Below, piece by piece: positions 15,806 through 24,461 of a stretch of DNA of 64,000 nucleotides. The position numbers were made by a program, and so were the translations under genes. Position 1 is the first letter of the stretch. Each line of letters begins with the position of its first letter. Under the pieces are notes generated by a model. The model made no database searches and was not told the DNA's origin. It saw only the letters and a program-made list of their open reading frames with translations. Location: NCBI RefSeq assembly GCF_011316935.1, contig NZ_WLYS01000003.1, forward strand, positions 124,001-188,000, read 5' to 3'. This DNA is from Sphingobacterium chungjuense. GTDB taxonomy: Bacteria; Bacteroidota; Bacteroidia; Sphingobacteriales; Sphingobacteriaceae.

Positions 15806-17809
15806 ATGAAGAAAACGTTAATCTTCGCTGGGATGATGCTTGCTGCCGGAATGGCCAGCGCGCAAGACAGCCCGGCAATTAATCAAGCTCACATGGACAA
15901 GACTGTACGTCCGCAGGACGACTTTTACCAATTTGTAAACGGTAACTGGATGAAAACCGTAGAAATTCCTTCCGACAGAGCGCGTTGGGGAAGTTTTGAT
16001 GAGCTCCGGGAAATGACCGATGTCAATACGCAAAAACTACTGGAAGAGGCTTTAGGTAAAGATTTTGCCAAAGGTACTGACGGACAGAAAATAGCAGATC
16101 TATATCGTTCGTATGTAGATATGGAAGCTCGTAATAAGCATGGCATTGAGCCAGTTAAAAAACAATTAGCAGACATCCAATCGGTCAAAAATCTGAAAGG
16201 TTTGTATGATTATTTCGTGAAATATGGTGCCGTTGGCGGTAATCCATTCTTTGGCGGTTACGTAGGCACACACATGAAAAACTCAGCGATCAACACCGTT
16301 TATCTTGGTGGCGGCGGGTTGGGTTTAGGTCGTACTTACTACCAAAAAGAAGATGCTAAAAACACCGAAACATTAGCAGATTACCAACAATTTATCAATA
16401 GCTTGTTTCCAGCTTTCGGACAAAAAACGCGCGATCTGAAAGGACCAGGTATCGTAGCATTCGAAAAATCGATCGCGGCGAAGCTAAAAACCGTAGAAGA
16501 GCAACGTGATGCGAATAAACGCTACAATCCAGTTGCAGTTAAGGATTTGGGTGGCCTAGTAAAAAATATGGATGTCGCTGCTTACTTGAAAACGATGGGT
16601 TTCAAAGCAGACACCGTAATCATTGGTGAATTGAAATACTACCAAGAATTGGATGAAATCCTCCATGAAAAAAACCTTCCTATCATCAAAGAATACCTAA
16701 GCTTCCATGTAATGGACGGTGCTACAGGTTACTTGACTAAAGATTTAGAAGATTTGTCTTTTGACTTTTATGGCAAGAAATTGCGTGGCCAGAAGGAACA
16801 ACGCGCCTTAGACAAAAGAGGTTTGGAGTTTGTTAATGGCAACGTGGGTGAATTGTTGGGTAAGTTGTATGTAGCTGCTTATTTCCCTGAAGAAGCCAAG
16901 CAAACATGTGAAGAATTAGTCGGATATCTACGTAAATCATTTGATGCACATATTCGTGGTTTAGCGTGGATGTCTCCAGCTACGCAGGAGAAAGCATTGG
17001 AGAAATTATCGAAATTCACAGTCAAAATTGGATACCCAGACAAGTGGAAGGATTATTCTAACCTAACGGTTGGTACTTCATTATTTGAAAACATCAACGA
17101 AATCAAAAGGTGGCGTTTTGCTGAAAACTTAGCAAAACAAGGTAAACCAGTCGATAAAGAGGAGTGGGGCATGTCGCCACAAACGGTGAATGCATACTAC
17201 AGCCCGTTGAACAACGAAATCGTATTCCCTGCGGCAATTCTTCAACCGCCGTTTTACGATTACAAAGCAGATGCTGCGGTCAACTTTGGCGGTATCGGCG
17301 CGGTGATTGGTCACGAACTTTCACACGGATTTGATGATTCTGGTTCACAGTACGATGGCGATGGTAATCTGAATAACTGGTGGACAGATCAAGATCGCGA
17401 GAAATTCGAAAAGGCGGCTGATGCCTTGGTAGCTCAATTCGAAACCTACGAACCCGTACCGGGCGTATTTGTAAACGGTCGTTTTACCTTAGGTGAAAAC
17501 ATCGGTGACTTAGGTGGTTCTTCTGTGGCATTTGATGCGTTGCAAATGTACTTGAAAGACAAAGGAAATCCAGGATTGATCGATGGTTATACGCAAAACC
17601 AACGTTTCTTCTTGTCATGGGCTACCATTTGGCGCACGAAAACTACCGACGAATTTGTAGTAAACCAAGTGAAGACAGATCCGCACTCGCCGGCACAATA
17701 TCGCGCATTTGCTCCGATCATCAATTTAGATGCTTTTCACGAGGCTTTTGATACCAAACCTGGTGACAAAATGTATGTTCCTAAAGAAGATCGTATTGTA
17801 ATCTGGTAA
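15806..17809 (+). CDS. M13 family zinc metallopeptidase (neprilysin/PepO-like)
   Basis: A 667-residue secreted or periplasmic endopeptidase that cleaves short peptides. A signal peptide ends in GMASAQ near residue 20. The N-terminal M13 half begins with VRPQDDFYQFVNGNW. The catalytic domain has HEXXH in VIGHELSHGFDD at about residues 498-509, the third zinc ligand Glu in GENIGDLGG near residue 565, the NAYY segment (about residue 465) and the C-terminal RAFAPIINLDAFHEAF with the conserved terminal region ending in IVIW. Length fits the family. Followed by a strong terminator. Confidence 0.95.
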   Translation: MKKTLIFAGMMLAAGMASAQDSPAINQAHMDKTVRPQDDFYQFVNGNWMKTVEIPSDRARWGSFDELREMTDVNTQKLLEEALGKDFAKGTDGQKIADLYRSYVDMEARNKHGIEPVKKQLADIQSVKNLKGLYDYFVKYGAVGGNPFFGGYVGTHMKNSAINTVYLGGGGLGLGRTYYQKEDAKNTETLADYQQFINSLFPAFGQKTRDLKGPGIVAFEKSIAAKLKTVEEQRDANKRYNPVAVKDLGGLVKNMDVAAYLKTMGFKADTVIIGELKYYQELDEILHEKNLPIIKEYLSFHVMDGATGYLTKDLEDLSFDFYGKKLRGQKEQRALDKRGLEFVNGNVGELLGKLYVAAYFPEEAKQTCEELVGYLRKSFDAHIRGLAWMSPATQEKALEKLSKFTVKIGYPDKWKDYSNLTVGTSLFENINEIKRWRFAENLAKQGKPVDKEEWGMSPQTVNAYYSPLNNEIVFPAAILQPPFYDYKADAAVNFGGIGAVIGHELSHGFDDSGSQYDGDGNLNNWWTDQDREKFEKAADALVAQFETYEPVPGVFVNGRFTLGENIGDLGGSSVAFDALQMYLKDKGNPGLIDGYTQNQRFFLSWATIWRTKTTDEFVVNQVKTDPHSPAQYRAFAPIINLDAFHEAFDTKPGDKMYVPKEDRIVIW

Positions 17810-17863
17810 TACTAGTTTCTCATCAATTCATTTTATAAAAAAATGAATCGGCGAAACGTCAAG

Positions 17864-17901
17864 AAGTCCTTGTTGATCCAAATCAGCAAGGACTTTTTTT
17901 A
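17864..17901 (+). terminator. Rho-independent terminator after the M13 peptidase gene
   Basis: Stem 17864-17876 (AAGTCCTTGTTGA) with 17883-17895 (TCAGCAAGGACTT), one G-T pair and a 6-base loop, followed directly by further T residues (17896-17900). Located 55 bases after the stop. Confidence 0.85.
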
Positions 17902-18225
17902 TGCTTGCGGTTTTTCGATAACGTTTGCGTAAATATTATCCCTGATTTTCTCTGTTGGCGTGGCTCAATCACTTATCTTGCAGCTAATAAAGAAAAAACA
18001 ACAACCGCAATACCCGCATAAATACCACGCTGATAGACCGTGGATTAAGCGAACAGCTGTTGCTATTAAAATATTAGTAACCAATATTTCTAAAATTACG
18101 ATACCCTACCTACTACCTATGGGATGGTAACAATAGCAAGATGGTGCGTTGTCGTATGGACACTCGACACGCACCATACATGCGATAAGAAGCAATAAAC
18201 ACTATAGGATAAAGAAAATAGCGCA
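17902..18225. other. Gene-free region upstream of uxaC
   Basis: About 320 bases between the terminator and uxaC with no credible ORF on either strand. It presumably holds the uxaC promoter and leader; I could not identify a convincing paired promoter or riboswitch. Confidence 0.5.
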
Positions 18226-19626
18226 ATGAAGAAATTTTTAGATGACAACTTTTTGCTACGCACCCAGACCGCGCAAGACCTGTATCATCAAGTTGCCAAG
18301 CATTACCCCATTATAGATTATCATAATCATTTAGTGCCACAGCAGGTGGCAGAGAATAGTAGATTCGAGAATATTACACAAGTGTGGTTGAATGGCGATC
18401 ATTATAAGTGGCGTGCCATGCGCACCAACGGTGTGGCAGAGAAATACATTACCGGAGACGCTACGGACAAAGAGAAGTTCTTGAAATGGGCCGAGACGGT
18501 ACCGTATACCTTACGAAACCCACTTTACCATTGGACACATCTAGAGTTGCAGCGTTATTTCGGTATAAAGGATTTACTATCGCACAAAACGGCCGAAAAG
18601 ATTTACGAGGAAACGGCCGCAAAATTACAAACACCTGCTTTCTCGGTGCATGGATTGCTGGAGCGCATGAATGTCGAAGTAATCTGTACCACAGACGACC
18701 CAACAGATTCGCTGGAGTATCACCAGCAATTTGCCCAGCAACGGGCGAATTTTAAGATGCTTCCCGCATTTCGGCCGGATAAAGCTATGCAAGTAGACGA
18801 TGCTGGTGCGTTCAATCAATACGTGAACCTTTTAGAATCAGTAACGAATACCTCAATTGGTAATTTCACCGATTACCTCGACGCATTGAAGCAGCGTCAC
18901 GATTTCTTTGCAGCGAATGGTTGCAAAGTGTCAGATCATGGTTTGGAGCACATCTACGCTGAAGATTATACCGATCAGGAAATCTACGCTATCTTTAATA
19001 AGATTCGTCAGAATCAAGGTATCAGCTTATTGGAGAATCACCAATTCAAATCAGCTATGCTGGTTTATTTTGCCCAGTGGGATCACGAAAAGGGTTGGGT
19101 ACAACAATATCATCTGGGCGCGCTGCGCAACAATAATTCGCGCATGCACCGCCTGATTGGGCCAGATACCGGCTGGGATTCTATGGGTGATTTTAGTCAA
19201 GCTCGTGCATTGTCCAAGTTTCTGAATCGATTGGATAAAAATGATCAACTAACAAAGACGATCATTTACAATTTGAATCCGGCCGACAATGAGTTGATCG
19301 CTACGATGGTGGGGAATTTTAATGATGGTTCGATTGCCGGCAAGGTGCAATTTGGCTCCGCCTGGTGGTTTTTAGATCAAAAAGACGGAATGACCAAACA
19401 AATCAACACTTTGTCTAACATGGGTTTGTTGAGTAGGTTGGTGGGCATGTTGACCGATTCACGCAGCTTCTTATCATTTCCTCGGCACGAGTATTTCCGT
19501 CGATTGCTTTGTGATATTTTGGGCGAAGATGTCGAGCAAGGTGAGTTGCCAGATGATGTAGAATGGATCGGAAAGATCGTTTCCGACATCTGTTACCATA
19601 ATGCAAAGAATTATTTTAATTTTTAA
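18226..19626 (+). CDS. uxaC: Glucuronate isomerase
   Basis: UxaC isomerises D-glucuronate to D-fructuronate and D-galacturonate to D-tagaturonate in hexuronate breakdown. The 466-residue length equals the family norm. Signs are the N-terminal metal-site segment YPIIDYHNHLVP, the conserved VWLNGDHYKWRAMRTNG, CTTDDPTDSLEYH, and the C-terminal LVGMLTDSRSFLSFPRHEYFRRLLCDILG. It is present here without uxuA, uxuB, kdgK or a uronate transporter, so the rest of the pathway must be elsewhere. Monocistronic, followed by a large gene-free interval with a candidate small RNA. Confidence 0.96.
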   Translation: MKKFLDDNFLLRTQTAQDLYHQVAKHYPIIDYHNHLVPQQVAENSRFENITQVWLNGDHYKWRAMRTNGVAEKYITGDATDKEKFLKWAETVPYTLRNPLYHWTHLELQRYFGIKDLLSHKTAEKIYEETAAKLQTPAFSVHGLLERMNVEVICTTDDPTDSLEYHQQFAQQRANFKMLPAFRPDKAMQVDDAGAFNQYVNLLESVTNTSIGNFTDYLDALKQRHDFFAANGCKVSDHGLEHIYAEDYTDQEIYAIFNKIRQNQGISLLENHQFKSAMLVYFAQWDHEKGWVQQYHLGALRNNNSRMHRLIGPDTGWDSMGDFSQARALSKFLNRLDKNDQLTKTIIYNLNPADNELIATMVGNFNDGSIAGKVQFGSAWWFLDQKDGMTKQINTLSNMGLLSRLVGMLTDSRSFLSFPRHEYFRRLLCDILGEDVEQGELPDDVEWIGKIVSDICYHNAKNYFNF

Positions 19627-19721
19627 TGGCGTTTACGCGCATTTAAAGTGGCATTTTACTATTATTTTCATACAATTGTTAATGAATTGTTATTAATATT
19701 CTTATTTAATTGTAAAAATCA

Positions 19722-19729
19722 TATATTTG
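19722..19729 (+). promoter_or_regulatory. Candidate -7 element for small RNA
   Basis: TATATTTG matches the Bacteroidota -7 consensus TAnnTTTG in an AT-rich stretch 93 bases after uxaC. No perfect TTTG lies at the ideal distance upstream. A start near 19736 would give a transcript of about 140 bases ending at the terminator at 19851-19878. Confidence 0.4.
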
Positions 19730-19735
19730 ATAAGC

Positions 19736-19878
19736 CAAGAATGATGAATCGGCATTCCATTTTATTATTGATACAAGTTATACGTCTCTGAGGGAGATGT
19801 ACACATATCTTAGTTTTTGTTGTAAGCGTTTTCGCTTAGTTTGTGTTGGGTAGCAGCCTTCGGGCTGCTATTTTTTTT
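19736..19878 (+). ncRNA. Candidate structured small RNA
   Basis: This stretch has no ORF but three hairpins in a row on the plus strand: 19781-19801 (8-bp stem TACGTCTC/GAGATGTA with one G-T pair), 19823-19838 (TAAGCG-TTTT-CGCTTA), and a terminator at 19851-19870 (TAGCAGCC-TTCG-GGCTGCTA) followed by eight T residues. A good -7 box lies at its left edge. That arrangement is what an independently transcribed small RNA looks like. I cannot match it to 6S, tmRNA or SRP RNA by eye. The alternative is a long 3' UTR of uxaC. Confidence 0.5.
19851..19878 (+). terminator. Strong Rho-independent terminator
   Basis: Perfect 8-bp GC-rich stem TAGCAGCC/GGCTGCTA closed by a stable TTCG tetraloop and followed by T8. 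It is 225 bases past uxaC, too far for a typical uxaC terminator unless the 3' UTR is long, which supports a separate short transcript. Confidence 0.88.
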
Positions 19879-19879
19879 G

Positions 19880-20316
19880 ATAAAAAATTGAGTAAATTTA
19901 AATCATTACTCTCCATAAAAATGGCGGGCAATATGATCAAAAGTTCATTTTTTGGAATAGGTCAGATACTTGTTCACAAATAGGGGGAATCTTGAATATT
20001 ACTGGTCTACGAGTCGGGTTAGATAGCGTATTTATTCGGGTTAGATGGTCGTCTACTTAACCTTTTGTCGGGTGTAAATGTACTGAGACAGTACTAAGTA
20101 TGTAGTATAGCACCTGCATTAGCGGTGTATGAATACCTTACGATCATAAGCTCATCGGTGAAGTAGTAGCCAATACATAGGCAGGATGATCATCAAAAGA
20201 ACGACTTACTCATATCAGAGATAGCAATAGAACACCGCAATTTTATCTTGGTTTTTGATGTCACATGCCGCAAACTGTAGACACAATCAGCCTGTAACCC
20301 ACAAATTATGAGAAAC
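19880..20316. other. Gene-free region between candidate RNA and the RluA-type gene
   Basis: About 440 bases with no credible ORF. Two short near-repeats, CGGGTTAGAT at about 20016-20025 and 20038-20047, plus a looser GTCGGGTGTA copy near 20078, occur in 70 bases. It is downstream of the minus-strand pseudouridine synthase gene; I see no terminator for that gene and no other recognisable element. Confidence 0.45.
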
Positions 20317-21990
20317 TTAAAAAGGATCAGCGACCTCAAAAACCAACTGTTCATTGGAGTCCGGATGTCGAAATGAGATATATCCGGCATGCAAATGCAA
20401 GCGATCCGCTTTACTGCCATACAGATCATCGCCTACAATCGGCGTATGTAAACCTAAGCTGTGCGCGGCGTGTACACGCAGTTGATGCGTACGCCCTGTG
20501 AGCGGAAAGAAATGAATTCTTGTTTTTTCATTCACGACTTCTACTACTTGATACTTTGTTTGCGCATGCTTTCCGTAGGTATAACAAGCCATTTGACGCG
20601 GGCGGTCATCGAGATCGCCACGAAGTGGCAGCGTGATCATCCCTTTCTCGCTTGGAATGCGCCCATCCAACAATGCCGTATAACGCTTGGATACCTGATG
20701 TTTAATAAATTGATCCTGAACGATGCGATGCGCTTCTTTGTGTTTAGCCAAGACGATAATACCAGAGGTAGACATATCCAATCGGTGAATAATCACCGGA
20801 CCGGTAATATCTGGCCGTAAGGCCAAAATCCGGCTGTACACCGAATCTTTAATTTGTATTCCCGGGACAGAAAGTAATTCTGCCGGCTTATTGACAACGA
20901 CGAGATGTGCATCTTCGAATAGGATTTGTAATCCAGCGGGAGTTTCGGGCGTTTGCAAGAGTGGATTGGGCTCTACACGCAGTCCCTGCATCATAAAGTT
21001 CAGAATCGGCTCACATTTGCCGCGACAAGAAGGGTAAAATTGTTCGTGGCGGCGCACTTCCTGCGAAGGCGATGTGCCCCACCAAAACTCCGCCATACAA
21101 ATCGGCGTCAATTGATGCTGATATGCATATTGAAACAATTTGGGGGCAGCACATTCTCCGGCGCCAGCAGGAGGGACGCCATTGGCTTCATTTCGAAATA
21201 TGTCTAAGACATTTCGTGTATTACCTTTGGCATTTAGAAATTGATATTGATCAAAGATCTTTTGCTGCAGCGCAGCGGAGCGCTGTCTGCGTTCGTCTCT
21301 CAGCGTGCGCATCGCTAGCTGCCAATGTTCTTCGTTTTCCTGTGCTTCGACCAAACGCTGTTGACAGGCGCGCTTCACCAGATCATATTCGTGCTGGTCG
21401 CGGTAACTTTGCTTCACCAAATCTGCTAAGATCTCGGCAGTTTCCCAATGATTTGCATCCAACGTGGCACGAACACGCTTTCTTTCGCTTTTCAACTGTT
21501 TTTGCTTCGTGCGCGCCGCTTGCAAAAGCTGCTCATTATGCAACTGCACGGCGCTCAACTGCTCTTTGGCCATTTTCCAAGTATCCGATTGCTCCAGCAC
21601 CTCGATTTCACGGTTGATTTCATTGATCCGCTGCTCTTCTTTCAAAAAGAATCCTCCTTCTTCCAGCATATCGTAGATGGGCGGTACAAAATAAGCGTGT
21701 TGGTTGCTATTGGCTAATTTGCCCGATACCGCTGCCAAAAAACCCAGTTGCCCATCCCGATCTTTCACCACCATCACACCAAACATCTTTCCAATTGCCA
21801 AGCCAGCGTCCTGATCCGTCAGCCCAAAGTTGTGCACGAAATCTTGTTGCTGTGACAGATAAGATTTCACTTCGTTTGCGGCGCGTACACTTAACGGATG
21901 TGGATCGTAGCTAAATGGAAAAGTGAATAAAGGTGGTAGCGACTCGGATGTCGCTGGCAAAGGATGGAAATATGGTGGCTTTTCTGACAT
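20317..21990 (-). CDS. RluA-family RNA pseudouridine synthase with long N-terminal extension
   Basis: A 557-residue protein. Residues about 355-555 are an RluA-type pseudouridine synthase: LVVVNKPAELLSVPG, then HRLDMSTSGIIVLAKH with catalytic Asp405, and GRTHQLRVH near residue 500. The N-terminal 340 residues are unusual: a globular part (1-115) and a charged helical, probably coiled-coil part (115-245). Then come four cysteines, C280, C298, C322 and C326, in a layout that could bind a metal or Fe-S cluster. Such long forms occur in some gamma-proteobacteria and Bacteroidota; their RNA target is not known to me. Monocistronic. Confidence 0.88.
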   Translation of the reverse strand: MSEKPPYFHPLPATSESLPPLFTFPFSYDPHPLSVRAANEVKSYLSQQQDFVHNFGLTDQDAGLAIGKMFGVMVVKDRDGQLGFLAAVSGKLANSNQHAYFVPPIYDMLEEGGFFLKEEQRINEINREIEVLEQSDTWKMAKEQLSAVQLHNEQLLQAARTKQKQLKSERKRVRATLDANHWETAEILADLVKQSYRDQHEYDLVKRACQQRLVEAQENEEHWQLAMRTLRDERRQRSAALQQKIFDQYQFLNAKGNTRNVLDIFRNEANGVPPAGAGECAAPKLFQYAYQHQLTPICMAEFWWGTSPSQEVRRHEQFYPSCRGKCEPILNFMMQGLRVEPNPLLQTPETPAGLQILFEDAHLVVVNKPAELLSVPGIQIKDSVYSRILALRPDITGPVIIHRLDMSTSGIIVLAKHKEAHRIVQDQFIKHQVSKRYTALLDGRIPSEKGMITLPLRGDLDDRPRQMACYTYGKHAQTKYQVVEVVNEKTRIHFFPLTGRTHQLRVHAAHSLGLHTPIVGDDLYGSKADRLHLHAGYISFRHPDSNEQLVFEVADPF

Positions 21991-22064
21991 AAGATTTCTG
22001 CAAAATTACGGAATTGTATGCTATGTAAAAAGGCTGCTTGAAACCACCTTAATTCGCTCGAACA

Positions 22065-22095
22065 TTTGGTTTACGCGCCTATTTTTATATTTTTG
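22065..22095 (+). promoter_or_regulatory. Bacteroidota-type promoter for the symporter gene
   Basis: TTTG at 22065-22068 and TATTTTTG at 22088-22095 with a 19-base spacer match the -33/-7 consensus TTTG-N19-TAnnTTTG exactly. The predicted start is near 22102, about 20 bases before the ATG at 22124. Confidence 0.72.
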
Positions 22096-22123
22096 CTGAA
22101 ATAAGGTTAAACCACCACATTAC

Positions 22124-23566
22124 ATGCAAAAATCAAAAATTGCTTTTGTAACACTTATAACCATTGCATTAGCTTCTATTATCACCTTACTTTCGGAGTT
22201 CGAAATTGTTCCTATTTCTACCACTGGAATGATGGCCGTTCGCTGGATTACTGCCGTTGTGCTCATCGCCAATGCATTGGTTAGACGCAATTTAACTACG
22301 TGGATCTTAACTAGTATGGCACTTGGCGTGTTTATTGGTGTCGACTTTCCCAACGTCGCTCGCGCGTTGCAACCACTAAGTCAAGGATTCATCAAATTAG
22401 TGAAAACCATCGTCGGTCCGATCTTATTTGCCACGCTCGTGTATGGTATTGCGGGGCATTCCGACTTGAAGCAAGTCGGTCGTATGGCTTGGAAATCATT
22501 ATTGTATTTCTTCTGTGCCACGACTTGTGCTATTTTTATCGGATTAGCCGCTATTAATATTACACAAGCGGGAGTAGGCATAGATGTAGAGAATATGCCA
22601 CACGAAGAATTGCCTCAGTCTACTTCCACCGTTTCTGCCTCTGATCTAGCCGCCTTGGAACATATCGATGAGTCTGCACACGGCATCTATAAGTTCGCGG
22701 CATTCTTTCGGGATACTTTCCCAGAAAACATCGTCAAGTCTGTCTATGAAAATAAGGTTTTGCAGATCGTGGTATTTGCCGTGATATTCGGTATTGGGCT
22801 AGCGATGGTGCCCGAAGAGAAGCGTAAACCAATGGTTGATTTTACAGAAAGTCTCTCCGAAGCGATGTTCAAGTTCACCAACCTCATTATGTACTTTGCA
22901 CCGATTGGTGTGGGTGCAGCGATGGCTTATACCGTAGGTCATTTAGGGGTTGATATTCTGAAGAACTTATTCATGTTATTGGCCACACTTTATATAGCAT
23001 TGATTTTCTTTATCTTACTGGTGTTATTTCCAGTAATGCTATATCTAAAAATACCTATTAAGAAATTCTTGGCTGCTGTTAAAGAACCGGTGTCTATTGC
23101 CTTTGCCACGACGAGTTCGGATGCGGCTTTGCCAAAAGCAATGAGCGCGATGGAACGTTTCGGCGTACCACGCAAAATTGTTTCTTTCGTGATCCCCACC
23201 GGATATAGTTTCAATCTCGACGGCACTTCCTTATACCTTTCTTTGGCTTCCATCTTTGTGGCGCAAGCCGCTGGTATGGATCTGAGCTTCGGACAACAAT
23301 TGATGATTGCTTTCACCTTGATGATTACCTCTAAAGGTGTAGCAGCTGTACCCCGAGCTTCATTAATCATCTTGATCGCCACAGCCGATCAGTTTGGTTT
23401 GCCGACATTCGTCATTGCTGCTATTCTAGGAATTGACGAGCTGATGGATATGGCGCGTACTTCTGTGAATGTCATTGGAAACTGTTTAGCTACGGTCGTA
23501 GTCGCTAAATGGGAAGGTGAGTTCGATGCCGAAGCGCCATTTCGCCAGGATGAGATTGCAGAATAA
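22124..23566 (+). CDS. Dicarboxylate/amino acid:cation symporter (DAACS)
   Basis: A 480-residue inner-membrane secondary transporter of the GltP/DctA/SDF type, importing dicarboxylates or acidic amino acids with Na+ or H+. There are multiple hydrophobic helices, the Ser-rich re-entrant loop in FATTSSDAALPKAM, and the conserved SFVIPTGYSFNLDGTSLY and GVAAVPRASLIIL helices that form the substrate site. A non-family loop at residues 160-195 (Glu/Ser-rich) looks periplasmic or cytoplasmic. Good promoter directly upstream; perfect hairpin downstream. Substrate (glutamate, aspartate, succinate) cannot be told by eye. Confidence 0.93.
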   Translation: MQKSKIAFVTLITIALASIITLLSEFEIVPISTTGMMAVRWITAVVLIANALVRRNLTTWILTSMALGVFIGVDFPNVARALQPLSQGFIKLVKTIVGPILFATLVYGIAGHSDLKQVGRMAWKSLLYFFCATTCAIFIGLAAINITQAGVGIDVENMPHEELPQSTSTVSASDLAALEHIDESAHGIYKFAAFFRDTFPENIVKSVYENKVLQIVVFAVIFGIGLAMVPEEKRKPMVDFTESLSEAMFKFTNLIMYFAPIGVGAAMAYTVGHLGVDILKNLFMLLATLYIALIFFILLVLFPVMLYLKIPIKKFLAAVKEPVSIAFATTSSDAALPKAMSAMERFGVPRKIVSFVIPTGYSFNLDGTSLYLSLASIFVAQAAGMDLSFGQQLMIAFTLMITSKGVAAVPRASLIILIATADQFGLPTFVIAAILGIDELMDMARTSVNVIGNCLATVVVAKWEGEFDAEAPFRQDEIAE

Positions 23567-23601
23567 CCTGGTCTTTCAGAAGATTTAGCAAGAAAGCTAA
23601 T

Positions 23602-23647
23602 AATACAGAAGCGGGGCTTACATGGATGTAAGCCCCGCTTCTGTATT
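23602..23647. terminator. 22-bp perfect inverted repeat, bidirectional terminator
   Basis: Arms 23602-23623 and 23626-23647 are perfect complements (core GCGGGGCTTACAT). It lies 35 bases after the symporter stop and ends one base before the pstB-like stop codon, so it can terminate both convergent genes. Very stable; T-rich on the minus-strand exit. Confidence 0.88.
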
Positions 23648-23648
23648 A

Positions 23649-24461
23649 TTAGGATATAAAACCTTTGACATATTGCTTAGTGAGTTCCTGCTGCGGATTA
23701 AACAAGATATCCTCGGTCTTGCCAAACTCTACTACTTCACCTTGGTATACGAATAAAATGTAATCCGATACGCGACGCGCTTGCCGCAAAATATGCGTGA
23801 CCAATACAATCGTGTAGTCCTTCTTCAATTCAATCAAAAGATTTTCAATAGTCTGCGTGGATATAGGATCCAAAGCAGAGGTTGATTCGTCGCCAAGGAT
23901 AATCTCCGGTTGTACGGCTAAACCTCTCGCCAGACATAAGCGCTGTTGCTGTCCGATGGATAGGCGCGTAGCTGATGTCCCTAAACGATCTTTTACTTCA
24001 TCCCACAAGCCTACATTACGCAACTGTGTCTCCACAATCTGCTTGAGTTTACTCTTATCCCGTTCGCCATGAATACGCGGCCCGTATACGATATTATCAT
24101 AAATAGACATCGGCAGTGGAAATGGTTTTTGCGAGAGCAAACCCATCTTTTTGCGAATATGCGTGACCTCTGCATTTTTACCATAAATATCCTCGCCATC
24201 GACGATTACAGATCCCGTAACCTGTACATCTTTGCTATCATCCAACAGGCGATTCAAGGTTTTCAACAAGGTCGTCTTGCCACAACCCGAAGGGCCGATG
24301 ATAGAGGTAATCGAGTTATTGGGAATATCTAAACTCACGTTTTTCAAAATCTGCTTTCCCTCAATATGTACGTTCAGATCCTTGATCTGAATTAAAGGTT
24401 TTGTCGCTGTTTCGATCACAGTTTGTGTTTCTTTTGTTTCGCTGCTAGTAAGTGTGTGCAT
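23649..24461 (-). CDS. pstB: Pst-like ABC transporter ATP-binding protein
   Basis: The 270-residue ATPase of a phosphate-type ABC importer. Walker A is GPSGCGKT (residues 56-63), the signature is LSIGQQQR (rather than LSGGQ) near residue 168, and the Walker B/D-loop reads ILGDESTSALDP, where Ser replaces the usual Pro after DE; the H-loop is VTHILRQARR. The ATG at 24461 makes a 46-base overlap with the permease gene upstream; a GTG at 24419 is an alternative start that would cut this to 4 bases. Last gene of a four-gene minus-strand operon. By family it is PstB; substrate is questioned in the findings. Confidence 0.85.
   Translation of the reverse strand: MHTLTSSETKETQTVIETATKPLIQIKDLNVHIEGKQILKNVSLDIPNNSITSIIGPSGCGKTTLLKTLNRLLDDSKDVQVTGSVIVDGEDIYGKNAEVTHIRKKMGLLSQKPFPLPMSIYDNIVYGPRIHGERDKSKLKQIVETQLRNVGLWDEVKDRLGTSATRLSIGQQQRLCLARGLAVQPEIILGDESTSALDPISTQTIENLLIELKKDYTIVLVTHILRQARRVSDYILFVYQGEVVEFGKTEDILFNPQQELTKQYVKGFIS

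Noticed and set aside
21072..21617. 181-codon open frame on the plus strand
   Set aside because: Lies wholly antisense inside the RluA-type gene, with an Arg/Cys/His-rich random-looking product and no family signature.
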